Assembly (NCBI GenBank): GCA_019828595.1
Contig: JAHQRK010000029.1
Location: 795,441-859,440 of the forward strand
Length of the DNA stretch: 64,000 bases
Origin: Aphanomyces cochlioides
Taxonomy: Eukaryota; Oomycota; Saprolegniomycetes; Saprolegniales; Verrucalvaceae
Direction of reading: 5' to 3'
Notes under the pieces: generated by a model
Databases searched by the model: none
Told to the model about the DNA's origin: nothing
Seen by the model: the letters and a program-made list of their open reading frames with translations, nothing else
Made by a program: the position numbers and the translations under genes
Shown: positions 43,254-53,268 of the stretch, in pieces
Position numbering within the stretch: position 1 is the first letter of the stretch
Layout: the number at the start of each line of letters is the position of its first letter

Positions 43254-43808
43254 TTCATCCTCGCCGACATCCAGTTGATCGGGATCGACTGCTCTACCTC
43301 GTGCGGCACTTCAGGGATTATGGCTAGCTGCTGCTCCAATTCTTCAGTTGACAAATCGATTCCCTCGCGCAGCATTACTTCTTTAACCATCTGCCGCTGA
43401 TCCAGGTTGTCAGGCATCGTGTCCATCAGGAAGATTGATGGTGGAGGCAGCGTGTCCCGAAAGTGGCAGGCATGGTAGCAGAAGACAGCATGCATCCTTG
43501 GCTCGGCGGCTTCCACCGGATCCAGCGGCGCTTCATGGTCGTCCACCGATTGCGTAATAGGGGGCATCCACGCCGTAGTCACCGTCGCTTTCGCAGGTTG
43601 TACGCAGTTTCCCGTCAGCAGTGAGCAAGTGTCTGGGTGATGGGGGTCGAGGTTCCTTCCAGCTGTTGTCGTCAGCTAACTCAGCCGCAGCTTCTTCCAG
43701 TCTCGCTTGGTGGTCATCGGGGTAACTCCCTTCCCACGCTTCCGCTTTCCACGCTTGGTATCTCAAACTGCTCGTACGCACCATCGGCAGGCTAAGCGGT
43801 CGCTCGCC
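43254..43808 (-). pseudogene. linker between protease and RT, frame-broken
   Basis: After the protease stop (43809) the same frame continues with SSLRYQAWKAEAWEGSYPDD (43784-43533), then a second frame carries DDHEAPLDPVEAAEPRMHAV (43582-43250), and the RT frame resumes near 43275. Acidic, typical pre-RT spacer. Two compensating frame changes. Confidence 0.6.
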
Positions 43809-44768
43809 TTATACTGAGATTTCCCCGACAACAGTGTTGGCAGACAGAAACACGTTGCGTTCGCTGACGTTTGTGACCTTGTAGGCTGCAGGTTTGTCGT
43901 CGGCGTCTAATGCAGTGGTAATCCAGCGCACGTCGCGATGAACCCAGTATTCCAGTGTCTCTGGCATCCCTTCACGCAGCTTGGGTAAAGGCACAACGAT
44001 TGATCCACCGGGTGGGATGCTCGCATCGCGGTTCAGGCGCACGTAATTCATATAGCCACGACTGTAGCGGACCGGCGGGTCGTGCAGTTCGACGTACTCG
44101 CCTTCAGGTAAGTTCAGTTCGCGACGACTCGCATCCACCATGACGCCAGCGCGGAACAGGAAGTCCATCCCAAGGATGGCGTCGAAGCCAGTGTCCCCAA
44201 AGTCGCAGACAGCTATTGGGAAAACGCAAACTAGTCCGCGACCAATGGTCAACTTGATGTCTACGATGCCTTGAGTGTTCACAACGGCGGCTCCTCCAAG
44301 GCCAGCTATATCAGTCGTCTTCGTTGTGTCCACTTTCAGGCCGAGCTTCTTGACGACCATGGGATGGATGATGCTCATGTTGGTGCCAGTATCTGCCAGG
44401 ACCACCACTGCTTGGTCCATGATTTGCGCATTTAGGAATGCTTGGCGGGTCATGTCGTTCTCGATGAACGTTGTATCTTGCCAGTGACCAAAGTGCTCGC
44501 CTTCCTTGAGCCCGTACTCGTCTGACAGCGCCACGCAGTCGGCAGCCGAGTAGAAAACAAAAGGTCTGTCGGGAAGGTTGGATGTATTCTTGGTTACTGG
44601 GGGAACTTTCAGGAAGCCAACATGGTTGGCGGCATTGGCGTCGCGTCGACTTTTGATTCTGTCTTCATTCTTGATTGCTTTTTCAACGCTTGCCGTAACC
44701 GCTCGCTCTTGTTGCTTCCGCTTCCATCCACGAACCACCTCAAAAAGCTCTTCGAACTCCGTCAGTAA
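43809..44768 (-). CDS. retropepsin-like aspartic protease of the Gypsy element
   Basis: Catalytic VVVLADTGTNMSIIHP (DTG) and the second conserved loop FDAILGMDFL place it in the retroviral-type aspartic proteases that cut Gag-Pol. The frame is open from 44768, the edge of the Harbinger insertion, with FEELFEVVRGWKRK; it continued originally into 47226-47386, which is the minus-one frame after gag. Ends with EISV and a TAA at 43809. Confidence 0.85.
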   Translation of the reverse strand, partial: LLTEFEELFEVVRGWKRKQQERAVTASVEKAIKNEDRIKSRRDANAANHVGFLKVPPVTKNTSNLPDRPFVFYSAADCVALSDEYGLKEGEHFGHWQDTTFIENDMTRQAFLNAQIMDQAVVVLADTGTNMSIIHPMVVKKLGLKVDTTKTTDIAGLGGAAVVNTQGIVDIKLTIGRGLVCVFPIAVCDFGDTGFDAILGMDFLFRAGVMVDASRRELNLPEGEYVELHDPPVRYSRGYMNYVRLNRDASIPPGGSIVVPLPKLREGMPETLEYWVHRDVRWITTALDADDKPAAYKVTNVSERNVFLSANTVVGEISV

Positions 44769-44913
44769 GGCCGTGTTCGGTGAAAATATAGATTCTGACT
44801 CCAGAAAACTGATTCTCTGAAACTTGATTCTGGAGTCGGGATTCTATCTAATTGGTTAACAATGAGTGGTCCGAACACAAATTTCACAGAGGTATTCTCG
44901 CTTTTGGCCCAAA

Positions 44914-45924
44914 ATGATCAAGCCGAAGCCAGCACAATGGACGAAAGAGGTCGAAATGGAGTTCATTGCTTCTGTTAGGGCGGCAATGCTCGAGCCCCGA
45001 TTTAAGGCCGGCGGTGGGAAGGGACTTCGAGCTGAAGGCTGGAACCATGTGTTAAATATGATGCGTACAAATGGCTCCACATTCACGAGCAAGGACCAGC
45101 TTGTCAACAAGTGGAAACGCCTCAAGACTGAATACCAAGACTATCACTTTCTCATTACACGTAGTGGATATGGCGATGGATTTAGTGACGATCAATGGGA
45201 AGCGTTAGATGTAGGCAGATCTGGTACTGTTATTCACCTTCAATCCGGCAATGAACTCACAACCTCTTTGTAGCTAAGAAAAAACTCTCTCGATTCAAAG
45301 ATCTGCCATTTCTACATTACGATGCAATTTCAGTAGTACTTGGAGACGCTATGGCTAGTGGGGAGTCGCTGGGCAGTGTCAGCGATGTGTTAGAAGTGTC
45401 ATCATCTGGCTTGGCCGGAAGTGACTCACAACCTCTTTGTAGCTAAGAAAAAACTCTCTCGATTCAAAGATCTGCCATTTCTACATTACGATGCAATTTC
45501 AGAAGTTCTTGGAGACGCTATGGCTTGTGGGGAGTCGCTGGGCAGTGTCAGCGATGTGTTAGAAGTGTCATCATCTGGCTTGGCCGGAAGTGACAGTACA
45601 ATTGACGCTATTCATGACGAACGTGCGCCAACCGAATCCGATTCAACCACTGGCAACGACTATGACCAAAGGGAGGCGAACGGAAGTCTTGATGCTGCTC
45701 AACGTCGAGCTTCAATTTTGAACAAACTCAAAAGGAGCCGAAAACGGAAGTTGATCGAAGACGACGCAGTCAGCAAATTGCGTATTGAAGCCACAACTGC
45801 TATCAAAGATATAAGCAACAGCTTGAAAGATCTTGTCAAGATTTATGCTATGCGAAGCCGCCTCCAAGACATACAAGATGCTCAGAGTAGTCTGAGTAAT
45901 AACGATAATGAAAATGCACTCTAG
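44914..45924 (+). CDS. Harbinger Myb/SANT-like DNA-binding protein
   Basis: Exons 44914-45223 and 45443-45924 give 263 residues (MIKPKPAQWTKEVEMEFIAS). Residues 9-90 form a Myb/SANT-like domain with the helix pattern W..E.E..F, GLRAEGWNHVL, LVNKWKRLKTEYQDY and SGYGDGF. The C-terminal part has KRSRKRKLIEDD (nuclear-signal-like) and a long helix. In the Harbinger family this protein brings the transposase to the ends and into the nucleus. An upstream acceptor at 45273 is also usable, but leads to a stop 5 codons after GSDS. Confidence 0.75.
45255..45592 (+). repeat. 169-bp direct tandem duplication with a splice acceptor
   Basis: Unit 1 45255-45423 and unit 2 45424-45592 are nearly identical (I count three changes). 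Each begins within the intron and contains the acceptor CTCTTTGTAG. The period is 1 modulo 3, so translating both units in a row breaks the frame. Confidence 0.85.
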
Positions 45925-45957
45925 TTGATTTTTTTTCAACTACACGGTGATACTAAT

Positions 45958-46938
45958 CTAAGGATCTCCTGTGAGATAGACTTGGTACGAGTTCCACATA
46001 TCGCTGGCTATGGCATCGCGCCAGGTTGATGCACTACAGTGTTGAGAACCTTCGGCTAGATCTTCGAGCTCAGATACAATGTCACGGTTCATGTCGTTAA
46101 GATCGTCATTAATCACAAACTCTTCTGCGACGATCGATTCACTGTTGCAATCAATGACGAAATTGTGCAGCGCACAACAAGCATGTATAACCATGTTCAC
46201 CAAGGTTATTTCAAGTTCCATGGGCTTGGTGAGAATTCCCCACTTTCGTTTTAGGATGCCAAATGCCTGTTCCACTACAATTCGAGATTTCGAATGGCGG
46301 TAATTGAATACTTCCTTTGGAGTGCGTGGGCGGCCGTCAGCATCCTCACACCATTCGCGGAGGTGATAGCGTGTAGAGCGGTACGGAGTCAAAGTCGACT
46401 TAGTCAGAGCATATCCTGCATCTGCAAGATAAAAACAGCCACAAGGAATCGAAGAGGTGAACTCGCTGCAAGCTCGCAAGACAGAGCTGTCACTTGCGCA
46501 CCCTTCAACACCAGGATACACAGCGAGAAACTTCATGTCGGCATCAACCACTCCAAGAACATTAGTACTTGTATAACCCTTGCTATTACAGCGTAAATTA
46601 GACAACTTTAATTATTTCGCCATTAACTTACCGATTGCGATATCTGTCAGCCATGCTTAACGGAACTACCAAAGGGATGTGAGTACCGTCAATCACCCCA
46701 ATGCAAGACGCAAGAGCAGGCTCTTTGCTCCCAAATAAAGCCTTCGATGCAACAATACGAGTGGCGTCGTTAAGGTTGACTCCATAGAAACTTTGATGTA
46801 CAAGTCCAATCGAAACGTATCGCGGATGACTCGATCTTCCAAACCAGACAGACTTTCTTGCATTCCCAAGAACTCCATGTAGTTTGTTGATGGCCGGATA
46901 AAGCGCAGTGTAGGAAGCCTCATGGGTGGGTCGTAGCC
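45958..46938 (-). CDS. PIF/Harbinger DDE transposase
   Basis: Exon 46632 and upstream (open to about 46936) joins over a 49-nt GT-AG intron (46583-46631) to exon 46582-45958. Spliced, the junction reads MADRYRNRKGYTSTNVLGVV. Catalytic positions: D in IGVIDGTHIPL, D in FYLADAGY, E in SRIVVEQAFGILKRKW, the DDE_Tnp_4 layout. The N-terminus is not settled: the frame leading into the first catalytic Asp has a stop near 46938, while a different frame gives an ATG at 47022 (MDDDEDEVLLAST). So either a further intron or a frameshift exists. Confidence 0.75.
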
Positions 46939-47338
46939 CTCAACAAATGCCTGGTAGTATGTAGTGACTGCAGCAACTGTCATCGTAGAAGCTAAAAGGA
47001 CTTCGTCCTCATCATCGTCCATAGTTCAGCTGTTCCTGACTTGCTCGAGAAGAACAAGAGAGGGAAGGACAACCAGGCTGGAAACCAACAGAATCGATGG
47101 TCTCTGGAATCTGGACTCTGGAGTCCGAATACTCTTTTCTTCAGTAGCATCCAAACACAAAAAACAGGTATTCAGACTCCAGAATCCACTGGAATCCGGA
47201 TTCTGTGGACTCTCCGAACACGGCCTAAGGTTCTGGTGGGGGCTATTTTTATGGATTTTACTTGGTTTTTCGATGTTTTTGGGTTTTCGTCATTTTTCAG
47301 TTTTTCTTGGTTTTTTGAGTCAGTGTGCGATGTCCGAC

Positions 47339-47387
47339 GTCCGTCGCGGCTGGGGTATCGCGGTCCCCACGGACTTACAAGTTTAAA
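47339..47387 (-). promoter_or_regulatory. minus-one ribosomal frameshift signal, gag to pro
   Basis: In the gag frame the last codons are T TTA AAC TTG TAA: the slippery heptamer TTTAAAC (47387-47381) lies just before the gag stop (47377-47375). Six bases later a hairpin starts, GTCCGT (47374-47369) pairing with ACGGAC (47344-47339), with an inner GGGG/CCCC stem. The minus-one frame is open through the following sequence and, across the Harbinger insertion, into the protease. Confidence 0.75.
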
Positions 47388-48818
47388 CAATCCAGGCTGG
47401 GCATGTCGGGGATGTCCAGCCTTTGCAGGAACTCCTTCAGCTCGGCAGCTTGTTGACGAGTCGGGCACGGGTCGGCTTTGTGGTGCGGTGTCGCACAGAG
47501 TTGACAAGCCTTGAAGCAGTTGATCTCCGGGTGCCCCATGCGTTGGCACAGAGTGCAGAAGACCATCGACCAGCACAAGCCATCCAACTTGAAGTGCGTC
47601 TTGCCACAATCGCGACAGACCTCGCGACGCGCCTCATGATTGTTGAGCCCAAGAGCGAAGATCTCAGCGCGCACAGAGTCGGTCGCTGCCGCCGCCAGCT
47701 TGGCCATGTCCGTTGGGGTCACAGCGTCCAAGTGGTTGACACGCGGAACCTTCGCACGTTCTTGTCGCTGGTTGCCGCTCAGTTGGGCGTTCCTCGTTGG
47801 CTGCGATGCTCTCGCAATGCTTCAGTGTGGCGCTGGTAATTCAAATACTCCTTCAAGTCGTCCATCGAGGTGAAGCGCATCGAAGAGATCCACTTGGCTT
47901 GGCTCGGATCCGTCAGCGAGTTGCAAAAGTACCGTAAGTGGTCGACAAAGTGCTTCCGATTGGTATCGTACTTGAGACCGATCTTCGTGGCAGCCGCGTT
48001 GAAGCGGAAAAGATACTCACGGATGGTCTCATTCTCCTTCTGACGCATCGTGTAGTAGACCTCCTGCTTGGGCACCGGACTGAGGATGTACTCGCGGACG
48101 AAGCTCGCACGCACGGCCTTCCAAGTGGATCGTTCGTCAGCTCGCAGCTGGTTGTACCAGTCTTGGACGACTCGGCCGACAGTCAGGCGGAACTTGCGCT
48201 TTGCCTCGTCATCAGTCCATCCGCTGGCGGTCGCATTCTCCTCGAATCGTCGGAGGAAACTTGACGCCGCATCGGTGCAGTCGGCGGATCCGTTGAATCG
48301 CTGCAGCGGTTCGAGCGCGAGGATATGCAGACGGGGAGCATTGTTGGAAGGGAGCCCGACAGGCGCAGCATCCATGTTCCACTCGTCAAGATCGTCCTCG
48401 TCTTCCTGCACTTGCGCGGAGGTTTGGTTGCTTTGCAGCTGCCGCATCAGATCTTGATTTTGCCTGACCAACACCGCGATCAATCTTGACTGGTCATCGG
48501 CGGGAGCCGGAGGCAATTCATCGGCGTCCATGTCTTCGTCGTAGTCAGCAACATCGCTGCCGTGGCTTTGGAATTCCGCGGGATTGTTTTTGCTAGAGCG
48601 CGATCGCGCGTCTAGGTTGGTCGTAGTGGCGTGGGTCGGTGCCGCTACTGATTGATATTGCCCGAAGGCAGTTGAGTCTGCCCGTAACGACTCCTGGATG
48701 CCGCCATCGCTTGCTTCGCTTGCTCTGACGGGCCCAATTGCATGTCCACTGAAGTGGACGTCTGGTTGTCTGCTGACGCGTCCGACAGCAGGGTGGCAGG
48801 GTTAACAGGTCTAACCAT
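47375..48818 (-). pseudogene. gag of the Gypsy element (two frameshifts)
   Basis: Begins at ATG 48818 (MVRPVNPATLLSDASADNQT). After a frame change near 48650 comes the acidic MDADELPPAPADDQS region and the retrotransposon gag domain (RFNGSADCTDAASSFLRRFE, WYNQLRADERSTWKAVRASF, TIREYLFRFN; 48290-47850). After a second change near 47785 follow CRDCGKTH and a zinc-knuckle-like CTLCQRMGHPEINC, then CQLCATPHH, and the stop at 47375. Forms the particle and binds RNA. Confidence 0.8.
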
Positions 48819-48840
48819 TTCTTCGTTCGTGTGCTCAACC

Positions 48841-48858
48841 TCCCGGTTCGTGGCACCA
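48841..48858 (-). other. candidate primer-binding site
   Basis: Two bases inside the 5' LTR the minus strand reads TGGTGCCACGAACCGGGA; a TGG start directly behind the LTR is expected for a tRNA primer site. The tRNA was not identified. Confidence 0.4.
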
Positions 48859-48860
48859 CT

Positions 48861-49613
48861 TGTGGGATGGTCGGATCAGTGAAGTCCGAGCTTCTCGCCG
48901 CAAGAAAAGGGGGGGTGGAAAGTTAGAGGTCGCCTGGGGCTTTTAGGTGAGCCAGACGCGATCGAAGGAAATGGAGAGGCACGACTGTGGGTTGAAAGTC
49001 CGCAGTAGTTGACCGCTGCTGGGGAGAGGACGGTGGGGAGGACCGGAAGGGGGGTTGGTTGCTCGGTTGCCCACGAGCTACGCCTAGCGTTGACTGGCGT
49101 TGGTGAGGGCGATTGACGGTGCGGTTTTCGACAGACCCACGGAACTCCTGCAAACTTCTTGGCGCTTAAACTCTCTCGACGGGACACCACAAACTTAGAG
49201 GTTCATTCAACGCCAGCCAAAAAGAGCTCTGTCTAACTACCGCCTCTATTTCCTAAGCTACTCCTAACTTCGCACGCACGCGTGTTAATCCGCTCGCTCT
49301 CGCTCCTTGATTGGTCTTCAGGTCTTGCTCGCCATCTTCATTGGCCATAAACTTCAGTCGCACGCCCGTAGCCTGCTACCAACACTGACTGACTGCTTGG
49401 TCGGCTCCCTCTATTGGCAGTCGTTGCCCTGGCTCGCTGTGTTCTGCTTTTCCATTCATGCCGTCCGCTCCTTGGCCATAATTCGCACACGATCGAGCAC
49501 CGAAATCCACTCGCCATCCACTGTGATTGGCACTCGTCTGCCAGTAAGATCTCTTCTCCGTGTGTCGGACGTGCGTTGGATCGGTTACGCGAGTGGCGGC
49601 TCGCTTTGCCACA
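48861..49613 (-). repeat. 5' LTR of the Gypsy element
   Basis: 753 bp, TGTGG at one end and CCACA at the other; carries the promoter for gag-pol by position. Confidence 0.95.
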
Positions 49614-51440
49614 CTATGATGCTACTCAACAGTGGCGTCGTTGACAGTGATCTTCGGAGTAATGTGCCGTTCAACAATCCTTGCTTCTATGAAGTCTCAT
49701 TTTCTACGCAGAATGGTGAAACTGCTTTACATGTTGCAGCTCGATGGGGAAATCCGATGTTGTGTACGCATTGACTAGTCATCGCGGAATCAATCCAAAC
49801 GCTCTAACAGTGGTTAGTGAAAGAAACTATAGACCATGACTTTCTGACGGGAGAGTCGTGGACTTTTGTATTCAAATTACCTTCTAAAATCATTGGTGTG
49901 TAGGATGCTCACACAGCTCTCGACATTGCCCTGGGAAAAGGACATGAAAAAGTGGTTCGATTGCTCTAGATTGCTCCGCTGGTGGATTTACTGGAAAAGT
50001 GAACTATTTGACTCACCAAAGTGATTTCGAAAGCCTGATTGCAGCTCCTGTATTCAAAGAAGTCGAGTGCATTCTTGGCACAACTGTGGATAACAAGAGT
50101 CACGAATACGCACCTCCAAAGGATAAATTTTACTACAGTTCATTATCTCCAACTTCCAGTCGTTCCTTGAAGTCGGCAGTCCATGAAGTCTTCAATATGT
50201 CAAGCTATCAAGAGGAAGACAAAGTTCATTTTGCAGCGTTCGCTCCACCTGTGGTGACTATCCAGACGCAGTTTACTTTTGCAATTTGGGCTTTCTTAGC
50301 TAGTCAACGCCATGATATGCATGAAGAAGCAATTACACACGGCACTTGTGCTCATCAACTGTCCAGTGAAATGCTTTTTTCAATGCGACGAGGAGCAATA
50401 ATTCATATCCATTTACAAGTCCCTGATTGTTTTATCGTTTTGGGGAATGGCCCAAATCAGACGTTGCAATGGCAGGGCGAGGTCACAAGAGTGAGTTACG
50501 ACATCCAATGTACATCCTCTGCTCCATTGGATCCAGTTTTGTTTCAAGCCAAGATCGTGGTTGGATCAAGTGTTATGGTTCTCAAATCGTTCCTGTTTGT
50601 GAGTCAAGAGTCAGAAAATGGCGAAAGCTCCATGATCGAGTTGAAGAGCACTGTTGATTTAATCCCTGAGCAATACAATGAAATACCTTATGAAGACTTG
50701 AAGCTCAAAGAATTGATTGGTCAAGGCCACATCGGCGATACCTATCGCGCAGAATACAACGGCAATGATGTCGTCGTCAAAACACTCAAAGCACAAACAT
50801 TTGGTAAATCTAACGAAGAAATCGTCAGAGAGTTCCGTCACGAGCTACTGTGCTCAACATGTTTGGCCACCATCCCAACATTGTTCCATTTGTTGGAGCA
50901 TCCACGGATCTTTCTCAACCATTGGCCCTCGTGACTGAATATTTGCCGTATGGAAGCTTGAATCAGTATTTGTCCAAGACTGAAATGACTATCAAACAAA
51001 AAGAGAATGTGTTAAAGGATGCAGCGGCGGGTGTGCTCAATATCCATGAAGGTCAACTCATCCACCGAGACATTGCGGCGCGAAATCTATTGATTCACCA
51101 CAGCGTGTGAGCCAAGATTTGGGACTTTGGTTTATGTCGTCGAGTGGGCTCGTTTGGTGGATGTCATTTCGAGTTCGGTGTAGGCCCTCTGAAATACATG
51201 GCACCTGAGTCATTGAGTCCTCCCCATTCGTTCTCGTATCGATCGGACGCGTATTCGTTTGGAGTTTTGATGTGGGAAACATTTACGGGGGCGAATCCAT
51301 TCAATGATTTGCGTTCCGATGAAGCAGCTGCGCTGGTATTGGAAGGGAGACGTTTGAATGCTTGCGGGGAAGGCATTCCGTCCAAGTATATCAAATTGAT
51401 GGCTCGTTGTTTCTCCGAAGATCCATCAAAACCAGTATAA
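49614..51440 (+). pseudogene. ankyrin-kinase D, 3' part
   Basis: Resumes the cut ankyrin exon (49618-49663), next repeat exon from 49712 with an intact CAG acceptor, then the kinase exon from about 49904 with linker domain and kinase (GQGHIGDTY, VVVKTLK, HRDIAARN, WDFGLC, to the last lobe ARCFSEDPSK). Defects: base losses near 49750, 49967 and 50838, a TGA at about 51108 for Arg, and a break at 51430. Closest to kinase B. The left arm of a palindrome begins inside it at 50243. Confidence 0.8.
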
Positions 51441-53268
51441 CCGAAATTTATTCTGAGTTCAGTGGCAAGCAACTCCTTATACGCTAAGAAGTAATCAATA
51501 CACGTCAGAAATTAAAAAAGTGGAATTACAGTATTGTCAAGAAGCAATATGACAAAGAATAAAAGATTGGGTAATTGGGATGGCGTTGACACCAATCCTG
51601 GCAGATAGGGTTGACAATTGATTTGGTAGTTGAAAGCAAGAAGTCAATGTCCAGTAACACTACGTGAGGGACGTAGCAAAAGGCAAACTGAACGGGATCG
51701 AATAGTGTCGCAGGGGATACAGGGGGGTCTGCAGGGTCTGCAGAGGCTGCATCACCAAATAGAGAGTAGATAATCCACGGTCCCTTGACAGCTCGGCAAA
51801 ACAAAGATGGACTATTGGCTGGGAGCAGTCCTTGATGCAAGTGGATCACAGTGTACAAATGCATGCCCACTCTTGACTCAGCAGGCAGAGGTTTGTTGAT
51901 CAGCCGACGAGTGTGGCAGGGGGTACAGGAGGGTCTGCAGGGTCTGCAGAGGATGTACTTCTGTAGGGTGAAATGCGACAACAAGCAATAGAGGCGCACG
52001 GCCGCTCAGCAAACAATCGTTAAAGACACAAATGGAACACCACAAGACACAAAAGCACACGAGACACAAGGGTCGCAGGGGGTACAGGTGTCGCAGCAGG
52101 GTCCGTAGGTACTGCCATCGCACAAAAGGGTAAGCAGGGGTAGCAAGTATCGCAGGGGTCCCGGAGGGCCTGCGGTAGTTGCAACAAACAAAGTCAGGCA
52201 AAGTCGCAGGCTGCAAAGGTCTGTGGGCTTGGAGGTGTCTTCACAGCAACGGAGGCGTAGTCAGCAAAGCAGACAACGACAGGAAAGGGTATCAAAGGCA
52301 ACCAGACACAAGGACTCAAATGGCGGAGAGTTCGCAGTTGGTCACGAGGAGGTTGCAACAGTAGTTTTGTATGCACACGACGGGACAACAAGGACTGTGC
52401 TCTTGTTGGGCCTGTGCGGCGGATCTGTTTCCCAAGATCTAGCTCCGAGGACTCGGCTGGAGCTGGTAAAGGGCGATGCTGATGTCGGGTGCTGCTTGGT
52501 TGTTCCAGTCGCAGCTACTGCTCGCTTCTTGGCTTGAGTTACTTCTCACTGATAGTGCAGCTCCAGAACCCTCACATGTAAAGCATTCACTGCAAAAAGG
52601 GAAGTGTATTAACATCGTTTTAAGCTAGCTAGGCATGAGATCCAGATCCTTTGCGGTGCAACGACCCAGAGTTTGAACTTTAGCGGACCTGGTCTGACTA
52701 TGTGATTGTTGATTTGTCATCCCGTGCAAAGTGTGCTGACCAATCGCTGGCTTGGTACAACCTAAAATTCTCTGAGTCGCAAGATGGCCTTTCGGCTTTG
52801 AACCACTTGGGCTGTCGACCGCTGGTGTCCTTTGCAAGCATCCATACCATTCGCCATGTCCAATCGGCCCACCATTCATGTTTGATAGGCTTAGAATAGA
52901 CGGTATAAAGTGGGCCGTTGGTAGTTTGAGTACAGGGGGTGCAGACAGTGCAGAAGGGTATGCACCCCCTGCCATAACATTGTTCATGCGAAGGACTGGA
53001 TTGTCACTGAGCTTCAACGCCGAGCAGACAAAGACCAACAAACTTCTTGTCGTAGTTCGTCGACAGTGCTGATGGCGACAGCAAGTATCTTTTGCCGTAC
53101 GTGACAGGACGGTCGTGTCCTTACAGCAGCCAGGAGATCGAAGAGAATTGGGGGTGCAGCCCATGCAGATGTTCCAGAGAGTTCATAGGTCCTTGCAGAT
53201 TGATGCAGGTTGCTCGAGCAATGGTTGCAATCGTAGAAATCCACCAGGACTGGATTGTCACTGAGCTT
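51441..53268. other. GC-rich segment with many CAGGGGGT-type words, in both arms
   Basis: Words such as GGGTCTGCAGGGTCTGCAGA (51723, 51930), GCAGGGGGTACAG (51916, 52077), GTCGCAGGGG and ACAGGGGGTGCAG (52933) are scattered over 1.5 kb, and mirrored at 53350-55090. Open frames exist on both strands (52223-52537 plus; 51526-51999 minus, with a DPADPPVSPATL repeat) but none resembles a known protein. I call no gene. Confidence 0.4.

Larger units (their letters stand above)
44769..47225. mobile_element. PIF/Harbinger transposon inside the Gypsy gag-pro junction
   Basis: 2457 bp, TIR GGCCGTGTTCGG at 44769 and inverted at 47225, TAA on both sides (44766-44768, 47226-47228). Both Harbinger genes are present: a Myb/SANT-like protein (plus) and a DDE transposase (minus), tail to tail. 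Sub-terminal words GATTCTGGAGTC / GACTCCAGAATC recur several times near both ends and may be binding sites. Confidence 0.95.
35474..49613 (-). mobile_element. 14.1-kb Ty3/Gypsy retrotransposon (dual RNase H, chromodomain)
   Basis: Bounded by 753-bp direct LTRs (TGTGG...CCACA) with a CTAT duplication (35470-35473, 49614-49617). Coding strand is minus: gag, pro, RT, native RNase H, a second RNase H, integrase, chromodomain. Beyond pol, towards the 3' LTR, lie four plus-strand ORFs. A Harbinger transposon (44769-47225) splits the gag-pro junction; without it the element is 11.7 kb. An added RNase H plus a captured chromodomain is, from memory, the layout of the oomycete group called Chronos. LTRs differ at two positions only, so insertion is recent, yet gag and pol carry several frameshifts and stops. 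Confidence 0.95.
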
